64,000 nucleotides of DNA, taken from the NCBI GenBank assembly GCA_030544685.1, contig CP086683.1, positions 2,046,001 through 2,110,000 of the forward strand, read 5' to 3'. How positions within the stretch are numbered: position 1 is the first letter of the stretch; each line of letters opens with the position of its first letter. Shown here piece by piece: positions 9,727-19,792 of this stretch. This DNA is from Pseudomonas sp. B21_DOA. GTDB taxonomy: Bacteria; Pseudomonadota; Gammaproteobacteria; Pseudomonadales; Pseudomonadaceae. The position numbers were made by a program, and so were the translations under genes. The notes under the pieces are model-generated. The model was not told the origin of the DNA, searched no databases, and saw only the letters and a list, made by a program, of their open reading frames with translations.

Positions 9727-11208
9727 TCAGAAGCGCCAGATCACGTCAATGAATGCGCGGTGCATGTAGGAATCAACCTGGCTGCCATAGGCATCGCCCG
9801 GCTTGAACACACCGCCACGGAAACGCACCAGTGCCGAAGGCTCGTCGATCGACTGGCTCAACGCCGCCGGCAACAGGCCTTGCTTGAAGTACTTGGTGAC
9901 GACCAGGTCCATTTCCTGACCCAGGTCCTTGTTGCCATCTTCAAGCGGCAGCGAGGTGCTGGAGAGGATCGCGCCAGTGACGTCGTCGGTGTTGTTTTCC
10001 ACCGCATTGATGCCGTTGCTGCCGACCGGCTTGTTGCCGTCGACACGCCAGAACTTGTGGTAGATCAGGCTGGCGTCGTACTCGTCGTTGACCATCCAGG
10101 AACCGAACAGGGTGGCGGTCTGCATGTTGTTCATTTCGCCACGGAACGCTTCGCCGAAACGGTGCACGCGCGAGCGGGTACCGGTGTAGTTGGAGCGGTT
10201 GCTCTCCAGACCGTTCTGTTCGTAATCGGCACTGGCGCGGGCGTAGGCACCGCCGACTTGCCACTGCGGATCGAGGCGCAGACGCACGCCGACATCGGCT
10301 GCCCAGCCGCTGATGTCATCGCTGCGCTTGGCTTGTGTCGGGCGCGTGCCGTCGGCGTTCAGCGCGTTGACCGTGTCACGGTCGCCGCTCATGCCGGTGA
10401 TGCTGCCCCAGTAGTTGACGGTGTTGGTGTTGCGCCAGTTGTAGGCGTCGCTGTCGGCGGTCAGGCCGATCCAACTGATGTCGCCGTTCTCGGTCTTGTC
10501 CAGCGAATCGCGCGGGACGCCTGGCTCGGCGTAATCGAGTTTGCCGTCATCGTGGGTGTGGTGACCGCGAATGCCGACCCACTGGCCCGGCGTCCACTGG
10601 TAAGCGGCGTCGGCGTAGGCGTGCAGGCGATCCTTGTCTTTCGGTGCCAGCTCTTTCAAGTCGGTGCGGTATTCGCTGAAACGCTCGGCAACACCGGCAT
10701 TGGCGCGCAGCAGTGTGGTATCGAAGGTCCAGTTCAGCGCTTCGATGTTGGTGTCGCGCCATTGGCCGTCGTCATTGCGCAGACGCTGGCGACCGAACTT
10801 GAGGATCTCGCCAGGGTAGGGCGTGAAGCCGCTGTAGCCGACCCAGAATTCGCGCATCGCCAGATAGTTTTTCTTGGTTTCACGATCGCCGCTGTCGGTG
10901 GTCTGTTCGCCGTCCGATTGCTGCAGGGTGTCGGTCTCGATGATGTCGGTCGAGGTCACCGCCTGACCCATCGCATAAGCGCTCCACGCGCCGCTTTCGC
11001 CGTAGATCCACGGACGCAGGTCGAGGCCCACGCCGTTGACGTCGCCGCCGCCGGCAGTGCCGAGGTCGCGGTCGTCTTCGGACTGGCCGGTAAGTTTCAC
11101 TTCCAGACCGAAGTTCTTGCTTTCAGTCATCGCAGCCAGTGTCGGGCAAGACCAGAGCAGCGCGAAGGTGAGGCCAATACCGGCCTTCACGAATGGGTTC
11201 AGCTTCAT
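9727..11208 (-). CDS. algE: AlgE, outer-membrane alginate export porin
   Basis: AlgE is the 18-stranded outer-membrane beta-barrel through which alginate leaves the cell. The 493-residue product has a signal peptide ending near T-L-A-A and alternating polar/hydrophobic strands with many Trp, Tyr and Asn-rich loops. The last residues end in I-W-R-F, the terminal aromatic typical of outer-membrane proteins. Its start overlaps the algK stop by four bases (ATGA), which suggests translational coupling with its lipoprotein partner AlgK. Confidence 0.95.
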   Translation of the reverse strand: MKLNPFVKAGIGLTFALLWSCPTLAAMTESKNFGLEVKLTGQSEDDRDLGTAGGGDVNGVGLDLRPWIYGESGAWSAYAMGQAVTSTDIIETDTLQQSDGEQTTDSGDRETKKNYLAMREFWVGYSGFTPYPGEILKFGRQRLRNDDGQWRDTNIEALNWTFDTTLLRANAGVAERFSEYRTDLKELAPKDKDRLHAYADAAYQWTPGQWVGIRGHHTHDDGKLDYAEPGVPRDSLDKTENGDISWIGLTADSDAYNWRNTNTVNYWGSITGMSGDRDTVNALNADGTRPTQAKRSDDISGWAADVGVRLRLDPQWQVGGAYARASADYEQNGLESNRSNYTGTRSRVHRFGEAFRGEMNNMQTATLFGSWMVNDEYDASLIYHKFWRVDGNKPVGSNGINAVENNTDDVTGAILSSTSLPLEDGNKDLGQEMDLVVTKYFKQGLLPAALSQSIDEPSALVRFRGGVFKPGDAYGSQVDSYMHRAFIDVIWRF

Positions 11209-12715
11209 AGTTTTTCCTCGCCGTCTTCTTCTTGCAGGGCGTGCAGTTGCAGCGTGTTCGAGTTCAGGGCGCCACGGCTGGCCTGTTCCTGTTGCAACAG
11301 GCGGCGGGCTTCGGGCAGGCGCTCGGGCGGCAGTTGCGCCTCGAGGGTCGCTGCCAGTTCATCGGCTTGCGGGGTGTTCTGGGCCTTGGCCAATTGGCTG
11401 AACACGTAGGCGTTCAGCGGGTCGGGCTTGGTGCCCTTGCCTTGCGAGAACAGCTGGGCGATGGCGAAGTCGGCACTGTTCTGGCCATTGCGCGCAGCGG
11501 TCAGCAGGTGGTCGAGAGCCTTCTGTGGATAGACCTTGCCCAGGTAGCCACGGCGGTAGATCTGGCCGAGGTAGTAATCGGCGGCGACTTCGCGGCCAAC
11601 GGCTTTCTGGAAGTGTTCCTCGGCAACTTTCGCGTCAGCCGGAACCAGTTTTCCTTCGTAATAGACCTTGCCCAGCAGCAGTTCGGCGCGCGGCTGGTCG
11701 GCGGCGCGGCCGTTGTCCAGGTACTTCATCATCTGGTCGACGTCGCCCAGTTCGGGGAAGTCGTAAAGCAATTGCGCGAGGGTGACCCACGACGCCGGGT
11801 AGCCCGGAGCGATCGGCTCGAGCAACGACTGCGCGGTTTTTTCGTCGGTCTTGCCCAGGGTCGAGTCGGCCAGCACGCGGGCCACGGAGTCGACACGCTG
11901 CGCAGTGACGGTGCCACGGCTGTAACCGGCCTGCATCTGCTTGATCAGCTCGGCCTGTTGCTCCGGCTGGCCACGTTTCTGGTAGACGGTGGCCAGTTCG
12001 ACGTAGCAGATGTCGGTGGTGTTGAGCGCGGCCTTGCAGATCTTTTCCACGTCATCCAGGTGCTGGTCGTAGGTGCCCTGGGTGCGATACAGCAGCACCT
12101 GCGCCAGACCCGCTTCCGGGTAACCGGATTTGCGCCACTGATCGATCTGCTGCTGGGCGTTGATATTGGGGAAGCTGTGCGGGTATTGCAGATACAGCAT
12201 CGCCAGCGGGATCAACGTATTGCCTTCGCCATTGGCAGCGGCTTTTTCAGCAGGGTTTCGGCTTCGTGATGCTCGGCTTCGGTGGACCCGGGCTTGGCCA
12301 CCAGCAGGCGACCGAGACGTGCCTGGGCACGCGGCGACACACTGGCCGCTGCGCGGTAAGTCGCTTCGGCCTGTTTCATCTGCGCCGGGTCGCGGCTGTC
12401 GACCTGGATATCGGCCAGGCCGACTTGCGCCTCGCTGTAACCCAGATCGGCCAGTTGCTGGTAATTCTGCGCAGCGGTGGCAGTGTCGCCACGCTTGAGC
12501 GCTTCGTTGGCCAGACGCTGGTCGGGCAGCCCGGCGCAACCGGCCAGACTCACTGCCAATGCCAATGCGCACACTGACCCCATGTGGGAGCGAGCTTGCT
12601 CGCGAAAGCGGTGTGTCAGTCGGCACTGAGGCTGAATGTCAGAATGCATTCGCGAGCAAGCTCGCTCCCACAGGGTTTGTGGTGTGCTTGAGATGGGTGG
12701 AGTAGTCACAGGCAT
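11205..12715 (-). CDS. algK: AlgK, TPR/Sel1-like lipoprotein (REPIN in the 5' end; frame broken)
   Basis: AlgK is an outer-membrane lipoprotein made of helical Sel1/TPR-like repeats that helps localise AlgE and links AlgX. The lipobox L-A-G-C and the repeats are clear. Two oddities occur. First, a 90-bp REPIN (12583-12672) sits in frame after codon 14, so from the ATG at 12715 the lipobox Cys becomes residue 60. Internal ATGs at codons 23 and 45 could serve instead; the codon-45 start gives only a 16-residue signal peptide without an N-terminal positive charge. Second, a T run at 12243-12247 lacks one base; repair restores T-L-L-K-K-A-A-A and gives 503 residues, or 473 without the REPIN. Confidence 0.92.
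12583..12672. repeat. REPIN inside the 5' end of algK
   Basis: Two inverted REP sequences face each other, TGTGGGAGCGAGCTTGCTCG and its complement at the far end, with a 40-base loop region. The element is exactly 90 bp, which keeps the algK frame open. It encodes 30 residues including W-E-R-A-C-S-R and F-R-E-Q-A-R-S-H. Confidence 0.9.
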
Positions 12716-12724
12716 GTCCTCGAC

Positions 12725-13894
12725 TTAAAGACCGGCAGCCATGGCTTTGTCGATCAGCCAGTTCAGGTTCGGGCCACGGTCGCTGTTCACTTCCACCGGG
12801 CGGCCGGCCAGGCTGCTGTCGAGCGGCTCGTCTGGCTGGATCTGTACGCGAATGTCGGAGGACAGGTCGGCGCTCTTCAGGCTGGTGCTGCTGACGATCT
12901 TGCCGGTGCGGGTCTTGTCTTCGCCGGCGATCTGGAAGCTCACCGGAGTGCCCGGACGCACGTCGCCGAACTGGCGATAGGAGAAGCGTGCTTCAACGTT
13001 GGCCTGGGTGTTGCGCGGCACCAGTTGGAAGATCACGTCGCCCTTGCTCGCGTACTGACCGTCAGCCACCAGTTGCTGGGCCACGGTGCAATCGCACGGC
13101 GAGGTCAGGGTGCCGGTCATTTGCTTGCCGAACAGTTCTTCAACCTTGGCCGGGGCCAGTTGGTCTTCGGCCAGATGGCCCTTGAGTACGTCGAGCATGC
13201 TGGTGCTGAAGGTCGCCAGTGGGGCGCCTTTGGCGGCAACGCCGTCGGACTTGACCAGGCTCTGCACGGTGCCGTCACGCGGCATGGTGATGTTCATTCC
13301 CGGCACGCTGACCAGACCGGCCTGGGCGTGGCTGACGAAGTACATGCCGTACACCGACTTGAAGATGAAACCGGCAGCGACCAGGCCAACGGCGAAAATA
13401 CCGGCGCTGAAGGTCACGGCTTTCAGACGGCCGAACGGGGTCATGCCGGTGTCGTTGGTCTTGTTCTTGCGCGCCTTGGTGAAGTTGTCGCGCTGCAGGG
13501 TCGCCAGTACTTCGCCGATGCTGACGATGTCGCCGGCCAGGTGCGAAGTGATCAGGTGGCGCAGGGTGGAAATGTCCTGCGGCTCAAGGTTCTGGAACTG
13601 GCAACCGGCGCGGCCGGTGGCGCGATCGAAGGAACGCACCTGCAGTTCAACGTCCATGGCCAGGCCGAGGTTGTCGATGACAAATTGCAGACGCGCCTTG
13701 TACACCTCGCCGATGGTCAGCGGCATCTGCCCGGCGTTGAACGCCAGACCGCCAGCCGACAGATCGAGGACGCGCGCTTCGAGCGGCGTCCGGTCAGGGC
13801 CGAAGAAACGCAGCTTGGCCGGGATTTTCACGCGAGCGTGCTGGCGCTGGGCTTCGGATTCATGCACTACGTTGACGTTGACGGCGGTATTCAT
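12725..13894 (-). CDS. alg44: Alg44, c-di-GMP receptor for alginate polymerisation
   Basis: Alg44 binds cyclic di-GMP and activates polymerisation by Alg8. The N-terminal PilZ domain (about residues 15-120) shows the two nucleotide-binding motifs: an Arg-rich stretch R-Q-H-A-R-V-K and D-L-S-A-G-G. A single membrane segment follows near residues 160-185. The rest is a periplasmic HlyD/MFP-like domain with beta-barrel character that may connect to the export machinery. The 389-residue length equals the P. aeruginosa protein. It lies 35 bases after alg8. Confidence 0.95.
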   Translation of the reverse strand: MNTAVNVNVVHESEAQRQHARVKIPAKLRFFGPDRTPLEARVLDLSAGGLAFNAGQMPLTIGEVYKARLQFVIDNLGLAMDVELQVRSFDRATGRAGCQFQNLEPQDISTLRHLITSHLAGDIVSIGEVLATLQRDNFTKARKNKTNDTGMTPFGRLKAVTFSAGIFAVGLVAAGFIFKSVYGMYFVSHAQAGLVSVPGMNITMPRDGTVQSLVKSDGVAAKGAPLATFSTSMLDVLKGHLAEDQLAPAKVEELFGKQMTGTLTSPCDCTVAQQLVADGQYASKGDVIFQLVPRNTQANVEARFSYRQFGDVRPGTPVSFQIAGEDKTRTGKIVSSTSLKSADLSSDIRVQIQPDEPLDSSLAGRPVEVNSDRGPNLNWLIDKAMAAGL

Positions 13895-13929
13895 AGGGGC
13901 GATTTCCTTGTTAATTCAATAGGAGCGGG

Positions 13930-15410
13930 TCAGACCATCATCAGCAGCACGGCGACAAAAATGCTGCCGGCGGAGAAGGTCATGGTCCGAGACGACCAGG
14001 TGTTGAACCAACGTTGAAAGCTGGCGAGATCACGGGTCAGGGATGTGGGCTGGCGAGTCCAGGATTGTTGGTCGAGGCGGAAGAACACGTAGATCTTCAC
14101 CAGGGCGCCAACGATCTGGTTGTAATACAGAATCGCCGGGTAAGCAGGGCCGATGCGGTGACCGGAACACGACAGCAACAGCGTCAGGATCAGGCGGGTG
14201 ATACCGATCCACAGCAGGTACACGAGGATGAACGCGGTGCCGTACTTGAAGCTGGCGATCAGTGCGACGGTCAGGCCGAGCAGCGAAGTCCACATCGACA
14301 CGCGCTGGTCGAACAGCACCACCGAGGTGAACACGCCGAGGCGGCGGATACCCAGACCCAGTGCGCGGGAGTTCTGGCGCAGGTTGTTGCCGTACCAGCG
14401 GAACATCAGCTTGCGGCTGGCCTTGATGAAGCTCTTTTCCGGCGGGTGCTCAACGGTATTGATCGCGGCGTCCGGCACGTAGAAGGTGTCGTAACCCAGG
14501 CGCATCAGGCTGAACCAGCTCGACTTGTCGTCGCCGGTCAGGAATTTGAAGCGGCCCAGACGCCAGTGTTGCAGCGAGTCGCTTTCAACGTCGGCGATGA
14601 ATTCCGGATTGGTGACTACGGAAGCTTTGAACACCGACATCCGCCCGGTCATGGTCAGCACGCGCTTGGACAGGGCCATCGAGCACATGTTGATGTGGCG
14701 CTGGGCGAAACGCAGCTTGTGCCATTCGCTCATGATGTAGCCGCCGCGCACTTCGCAGAACTCGTTGGTGGTCAGGCCGCCGACATTGCCGAACAGCTGG
14801 AACCACGGCACGGTCTTGCGCACGACGCCTTCGCCGAGCACGGTGTCGCCGTCGATCACCGCGACCACGGCACGGTCGTCCGGCAGGTGACGGGAGATCG
14901 CGCGGAAACCGAAGGCCAGGCCATCGCGCTTGCCGGTACCGGGAATGCGCACGAAGTCGAGCTTGACCCGCTCCGGCGGATTCATCCGCGCCCACAGCGC
15001 CTTGACCAGCAACTCGTCGGACATTTCCACGATCGAGCAGACAATGGTGGTCGGCAGTTCGCAATCGATGGCTTCACGGATCACCGAGCTGTAGACCTGC
15101 GCAGTGGTCAGCGCGTCAATACGAAAGCTCGTGACCATCAGAAACACATGCGACGGGTCGGCCGCTTTACCCAACTTGCGTACTTTGCGACGCAGGTGCG
15201 GGTAAACGATGTAGAGAAAAATCATGCCGCGCACAAAGTGCGTTGCACCCATCGAGTAGCGCCAGATACCCACGGCGCCAATCAGGAAAATGAAGTCCTT
15301 CGACTCGGAGTCGAATGTGGACGTGGGCAGCATCAAGGCCAGGCCCATCAGCAGACTGAGATAAAAAAGCCAGCCGGCTGATTGCAGAAAAAATGTTTGA
15401 GCTTGGTCAT
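13930..15410 (-). CDS. alg8: Alg8, alginate polymerase (GT2; frame broken at the N-terminus)
   Basis: Alg8 is the inner-membrane family 2 glycosyltransferase that polymerises GDP-mannuronate. Conserved D-G-D and the acidic A-D-V-E-S-D and T-G-D-D-K motifs occur in the central cytoplasmic domain, flanked by membrane segments at both ends. The native start is the ATG at 15410, giving [14 protein letters not shown]. One base is missing from an A run on the plus strand (15388-15393), which puts that ATG out of frame. As it stands the downstream frame continues into unrelated upstream sequence. Repaired length is 493 residues, matching P. aeruginosa Alg8. Confidence 0.93.
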
Positions 15411-15429
15411 AACCGTCATCCGAAGGTGG

Positions 15430-15497
15430 GAAGGCTTCAAGCCGCAAGCTGCAAGCTGCAAGCGAAACGCTTTGGCTTGCAGCTCGGGGCTTGTCGC
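15430..15497. repeat. Dyad repeat of the AGCTGCAAGCT type between algD and alg8
   Basis: Tandem GCAAGCTGCAAGCTGCAAGC words are followed by the inverted form GGCTTGCAGCTCGGGGCTTG. This is the same repeat class as 1813-1888. It separates the first two genes of the alginate operon and may form a hairpin in the mRNA. Confidence 0.65.
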
Positions 15498-15508
15498 TCA
15501 GGGCTGCT

Positions 15509-16825
15509 TTACCAGCAGATCCCTTCGGTGCGGCTACCGGCGCTGGTGGACTTGGACATGAAGCCCACCAGGTCGATGACTTGCTTGCCCTGCGGCGCTT
15601 CCTGGGCCAGCGAACGGAACTTCTCGTCGCGGTTGCCGAGGATGATCACGTCGGAGTTGTCGATCACCGAGTCGAAGTCGGAGTTGAGCAGGGACGACAC
15701 GTGCGGAATCTTCGATTCGATGTAGTCCTTGTTCGCACCGTGGACACGGGCGTATTCGACGTTGCTGTCGTAGATGCTCAGGTCGTAACCCTTGCCGATC
15801 AGCATTTCCGCCAGTTCGACCAGCGGGCTTTCGCGCAGGTCGTCGGTGCCGGCCTTGAAGCTCAGACCGAGCAGGGCGACTTTGCGTTTTTCATGGCTTT
15901 CGACGATATCGAAGGCGTTCTGCACTTGCGATTCGTTACTGCGCATCAGCGAGTTGAGCAGCGGCGCTTCGACGTCCAGGGAACCAGCGCGGTAGGTCAG
16001 CGCGCGCACGTCTTTCGGCAGGCATGAGCCGCCGAAGGCGAAGCCCGGGCGCATGTAGTACTGGGACAGGTTCAGGGTCTTGTCCTGGCAAACCACGTCC
16101 ATCACTTCACGGCCATCGACGCCCACGGCTTTGGCGATGTTGCCGATCTCGTTGGCGAAGGTCACTTTGGTCGCGTGCCAGACGTTGCAGGTGTACTTGA
16201 TCATCTCGGCAACGGCGATGTCCTTGCGGATGATCGGTGCGTCGAGTTCTTCGTACAGCGATTGCAGAACGTCGCCCGACGCGGTGTCGAACTCGCCGAT
16301 GACAGTCATTGGCGGGTGATCATAGTCAGCGATGGCGGTGGATTCACGCAGGAATTCAGGGTTGACCGCAACGCCGAAATCGACGCCGGCCTTTTTGCCC
16401 GAGCAGTCTTCCAGAATCGGGATCACCACGTTGGCCACAGTGCCTGGCAGCACGGTGCTGCGCACGACGATGGTGTGACGGGTGGTTTTTTCGCGCAGGA
16501 CATAACCAATCTCGCGGCACACCGCCTCGATGTAGTTCAGTTCCAGATCGCCGTTCTTTTTGCTTGGCGTGCCGACGCAGATCATCGACAGGTCGGTATC
16601 ACGAATCGCCTCGGCGAAGTTGGTCGTGCCGCGCAGACGACCGGTCTGAATACCCTGTTGCAGAAGTTCACCCAGGCCCGGTTCAACGATTGGCGATCGG
16701 CCGTCGTTAATCATGTCGATCTTGTCTTTGGCAACATCGACGCCAACTACGTCATGGCCACGTGCAGACAGGCAACCGGCACATACTGCGCCAACGTAAC
16801 CCAAACCAAATATGCTGATGCGCAT
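15509..16825 (-). CDS. algD: AlgD, GDP-mannose 6-dehydrogenase
   Basis: AlgD oxidises GDP-mannose to GDP-mannuronate with two NAD+ turnovers, the committed step of alginate synthesis. The N-terminal Rossmann motif G-L-G-Y-V-G-A-V begins at residue 7. The catalytic Cys lies in [12 protein letters not shown] near residue 268. The C-terminal UDP-binding-type domain completes the 438 residues, close to the P. aeruginosa enzyme (436). It is the first gene of the operon and is preceded by about 800 bp of non-coding DNA. That fits the extended algD regulatory region known in Pseudomonas. Confidence 0.97.
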   Translation of the reverse strand: MRISIFGLGYVGAVCAGCLSARGHDVVGVDVAKDKIDMINDGRSPIVEPGLGELLQQGIQTGRLRGTTNFAEAIRDTDLSMICVGTPSKKNGDLELNYIEAVCREIGYVLREKTTRHTIVVRSTVLPGTVANVVIPILEDCSGKKAGVDFGVAVNPEFLRESTAIADYDHPPMTVIGEFDTASGDVLQSLYEELDAPIIRKDIAVAEMIKYTCNVWHATKVTFANEIGNIAKAVGVDGREVMDVVCQDKTLNLSQYYMRPGFAFGGSCLPKDVRALTYRAGSLDVEAPLLNSLMRSNESQVQNAFDIVESHEKRKVALLGLSFKAGTDDLRESPLVELAEMLIGKGYDLSIYDSNVEYARVHGANKDYIESKIPHVSSLLNSDFDSVIDNSDVIILGNRDEKFRSLAQEAPQGKQVIDLVGFMSKSTSAGSRTEGICW

Positions 16826-17600
16826 CGCAATTACCTCTGTATATATCAGGCCTTAGAAGGCCGGAGTTAATGGTGTTCAGCGGTCACTAGTGCACTCGGA
16901 AGTGCGGCTTACAGGCGCCACAATGCCGTGTGCAGGCATACAAAGTTCCGAGTGTCTAATAAGTGCACTCAAGATGTGCGCAACTAGGCCTTGTTGTTAT
17001 GACTTGCCCTGTTATGCAGCCGATCTTCCGTGCAGGAAGACTCTAGTGCAGTCGTGTAGCCTGCTCGACGTCCGGTAGGGAGCCGGTAAATCAAGCAGTT
17101 AGGTGCTCAGGCGAGCACGTTTATAGGGGCGCGGCCTTGGCCTTTGTAGGGGATATTAATGGTGCGTATCTCCTGTCCTTCGATTGTTTTGAGACTCGTT
17201 AGTCACTCAGGCAAGTTGCTGTGACAACTTGGTTACATGGCTATCTGCTCTGCGTAAGTTATCTCGTACAAACTCGCCGAGAATCGTTACCGGTGGTATG
17301 AGCAACGCATTTGGACATAGTTCCAGCCCACTCATCGTGCCAGCCGAAATTTTTTGAAATATTGGTGGAGATGGCACTAGGTGCAATTTGATAGCACTAA
17401 CGATTTCGTCCTTTAGTTATCGGGGCGAAACCGGGGCCGATAGTTTTGTGCCACTACGGGTGAAAAATTTAGGTGCCACTACTGAAAAAAACTTCAGCGT
17501 CGAGTGAAACTAAAATTAGAAAATGGAGTGTTGTTTTATTGGCGCCATGAATTTGGCGATATGTCGCGGGGGATTTTGACTTCGGGCGGACTGCACGACT
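16826..17600 (-). promoter_or_regulatory. Long algD upstream/leader region
   Basis: About 800 bases separate algD from yaaA, and I see no supported gene in them. The region is less GC-rich than its neighbours. Near algD it has repeated GTGCACT words (16891, 16962), and 24-base-spaced direct repeats occur at 17449-17482. In P. aeruginosa the algD promoter is controlled from such a distance by AlgU, AlgR, AlgB and AmrZ. I infer the same role here but could not find a convincing AlgR box by eye. Confidence 0.6.
16921..16948 (-). promoter_or_regulatory. Candidate AlgU (sigma-22) promoter of algD
   Basis: Read on the minus strand, GGAACTTTG at 16949-16941 contains the GAACTT -35 element used by AlgU/RpoE-type sigma factors. 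The expected -10 (TCTGA-like) 16-17 bases on, around 16921-16926, is only a weak match (GCATTG). The distance to algD, roughly 100 bases, is shorter than the P. aeruginosa leader. The call is tentative. Confidence 0.3.
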
Positions 17601-17621
17601 CCCGACTAAAAGAGTCGTGCA
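17592..17621. terminator. Hairpin downstream of yaaA
   Basis: Perfect 10-base arms TGCACGACTC (17592-17601) and GAGTCGTGCA (17612-17621) enclose a 10-base loop just past the yaaA stop. No good T tract follows on the minus strand, so it may act as a 3'-end stabiliser rather than a strong intrinsic terminator. Confidence 0.45.
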
Positions 17622-17632
17622 AAGGGCATGCT

Positions 17633-18411
17633 TTATTCCGGGGCGTGATCGCGCAAAAACACTAGATTGTCGGGTTTCGATTGCTCGGCGCTGTAGCGAT
17701 AACCCTGCACATCGAAGTGCTTGAGCTGAGCCGGGTCGTTGATGCGTTCCTCAATCACAAAACGGCTCATCAGGCCGCGCGCTTTCTTCGCGTAGAAACT
17801 GATGATCTTATACTGGCCGTTCTTCTGATCCTTGAACTCGGTATTGATGATCCGCGCCTTCAACGCGCTGCGCTTGACCGCAGAAAAGTATTCGTTGGAT
17901 GCAAGGTTGAGCAGTACGTCATCGCCTTGCTCGGCCAGCGCTTCATTCAGCCACTCGCTGATGCGCGTGCCCCAGAACGCATACAGATCCTTGCCGCGGG
18001 CGTTGGCCAGTTTGGTGCCCATCTCCAGACGATAGGGTTGCATCAGGTCCAGCGGGCGCAGCAGGCCATAAAGGCCGGAGAGCATGCGCAGGTGCTTTTG
18101 CGCGTAATCGAATTGCGCTTCGCTGAAGGACTGCGCGTCGAGACCGGTGTACACATCGCCTTTGAATGCGAGCAGCGCCTGCTTGGCGTTCTCTGGTGTG
18201 AAGGCTGGCGTCCAGCTGCCGAATCGCGCGGCATTGAGGCCACCGATCTTGTCGGACACGTGCATCAACTCGCTGATCTGCGCCGGACTCAACTCGCGCA
18301 ACTGCTGGATCAGTTCCTGGGAATGGTCGAGGTACTGCGGCTGGGTAAAGCGCTGGGTCGCCGGCGGTGTTTCGTAGTCGAGGGTCTTGGCGGGGAAATC
18401 ACCATCAGCAT
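17633..18411 (-). CDS. yaaA: YaaA, peroxide stress protein (DUF328; frame broken)
   Basis: YaaA family proteins limit iron-driven damage during hydrogen peroxide stress in E. coli and bind DNA. The product begins M-L-M-V-I-S-P-A-K-T-L-D-Y once one base is added to a G run at 18392-18395; without it the frame is lost after residue 7. The rest is intact and shows the family pattern, including L-Y-G-L-L-R-P-L-D and [13 protein letters not shown] site precedes the ATG at 18411. Repaired length is 259 residues, almost equal to E. coli YaaA (258). Confidence 0.9.
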
Positions 18412-18510
18412 GAAGTCGTCTCCTTTAATCGTGGGGGCGATTCTAGGGGTTGTCCTTGTTGACTCCAGCTATCAAGCCCATAGGTGATCGACGGCTTAAC
18501 TCAGACCCCT

Positions 18511-18578
18511 TGTGGGAGCGAGCCTGCTCGCGAATGCGGATTCACATGATCGTTACCACGCAGAGCGTGGGAACGATC
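18511..18578. repeat. Single REP followed by a short GATCGTT palindrome
   Basis: A lone REP (TGTGGGAGCGAGCCTGCTCG at 18511) is followed at 18548-18578 by a small palindrome with GATCGTT / AACGATC arms, related to the larger element at 5394-5503. Both lie in the gap between divergent yaaA and the deacetylase gene. Confidence 0.7.
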
Positions 18579-18658
18579 CACAGGGTATAGGTGTGGCTGC
18601 GGGGAATGGGGCAGGATCAGCTATAGTGCCGCGCGGGTTTTGTTATGGAGACATCCCT

Positions 18659-19783
18659 TTGCGCATTGTTCTTTTATTCACCGCGTGGCTGCTGAGCTTC
18701 GCGGCCGTGGCGGCACCCGGTGATGCGGCGACGCTGGATCGCACGACCTGGCCGGAGCAGCTCAGCAATCCGACCCTGTTCGACGTCGCGTCGCGGGCGG
18801 AAATCCTTATGTTCGCTCGGGGCCTGCTTGGCACCGAATCCATCGACGAGGCGGCGCTGGCCCAGCGCCTGGGTCTGCGCACGGTCAATATCGATGCGGT
18901 CAATCAGCTGCGTCAGCGTCTCTGGCAGCGCTTGCTCGCCAACTACAACTACGCCCAGCAAAGCTGCGATCAGGACGCCTCATTCTGTTTCCTCGTCGAA
19001 GACCTGCCTACCCTGCGCGAACAGGCGGCCAAGTTCGTGGTCAGCGACGACAGTTATTACACCAAATGGGCCGAGCCGAGCCGGATCTTCCATTTGCAGT
19101 ACCTCGACGAGTTGATGCGCAAGGCCGCGCTGTCACCGCAAACGAGTAATGAATTCGATCGTTTTGGCGACTACGAGCGCAACGGCGACGAGATGCATGA
19201 CCGGCTGTTTTTGCTGACCTTCGACAGCGCCGCCAACGTGCAACCGGACAACACCGACTGGCTGACCGAGTACCTGCGCAAATCGAATCTGAGCGGGACA
19301 TTCTTTGTGCTGGGCAAGGATATTCAGGCGCGACTCGCCGGCCGTTCGGTCAGCAGCCTGCAGGCGAGTTTCTCCCGGCAGTGCGTTGGCGTGCAGGGCT
19401 GGGAGTTCCGCTCCCATAGCCATTGGCAGGACTGGCAGGATTCAGTACGGCGCAGCGCCGACCTGGTGAAAAACAAACTGCCGGAAAACTATGTGCCGCT
19501 ATTCCGTCCGCCGGATGGTCAGCGCCGCAGTGACGCACAAGGTTTCTTCAATAGCCAGGGCCTGCAAGTGGCGCTGTGGGACATTGATGCTCAGGACGGT
19601 GCCGGCAAGCTCAAGGGCCCGGCGAGCGCGCAGCGAGTGCTGACCCTGATGCTGTTGTGGCGTCACGGAGTGATCAATTTCAACATGAAACAGGATGCGG
19701 TGAAGACGTCCGTGCCGTGGCTGATCACGCAGACTGCGCAGAGCGGCATCGGCTGGGAAGACTGTCAGGACGCGTTTCGTTGA
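18659..19783 (+). CDS. Polysaccharide deacetylase-like protein (divergent NodB fold)
   Basis: The start is a TTG at 18659 with a GGAG ribosome site eight bases upstream. It gives M-R-I-V-L-L-F and a signal peptide cut after V-A-A, so the 374-residue protein is exported. The NodB-like domain covers about residues 183-365: T-F-D-S (187-190), S-G-T-F-F-V-L, S-H-S-H-W, F-R-P-P-D-G and W-D-I-D-A-Q-D. The second Asp of canonical T-F-D-D and the second His of H-x3-H are replaced, so metal binding may be altered. The N-terminal 180 residues are unknown to me. It stands alone between yaaA and the PhoH gene. Confidence 0.75.
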   Translation: MRIVLLFTAWLLSFAAVAAPGDAATLDRTTWPEQLSNPTLFDVASRAEILMFARGLLGTESIDEAALAQRLGLRTVNIDAVNQLRQRLWQRLLANYNYAQQSCDQDASFCFLVEDLPTLREQAAKFVVSDDSYYTKWAEPSRIFHLQYLDELMRKAALSPQTSNEFDRFGDYERNGDEMHDRLFLLTFDSAANVQPDNTDWLTEYLRKSNLSGTFFVLGKDIQARLAGRSVSSLQASFSRQCVGVQGWEFRSHSHWQDWQDSVRRSADLVKNKLPENYVPLFRPPDGQRRSDAQGFFNSQGLQVALWDIDAQDGAGKLKGPASAQRVLTLMLLWRHGVINFNMKQDAVKTSVPWLITQTAQSGIGWEDCQDAFR

Positions 19784-19792
19784 GAAACGACA

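Noticed and set aside
17375..17396. A sigma-54-like TGGCAC..TGCA sequence upstream of algD
   Set aside because: The GG and GC elements are only eight bases apart instead of ten, so it does not fit an RpoN promoter.
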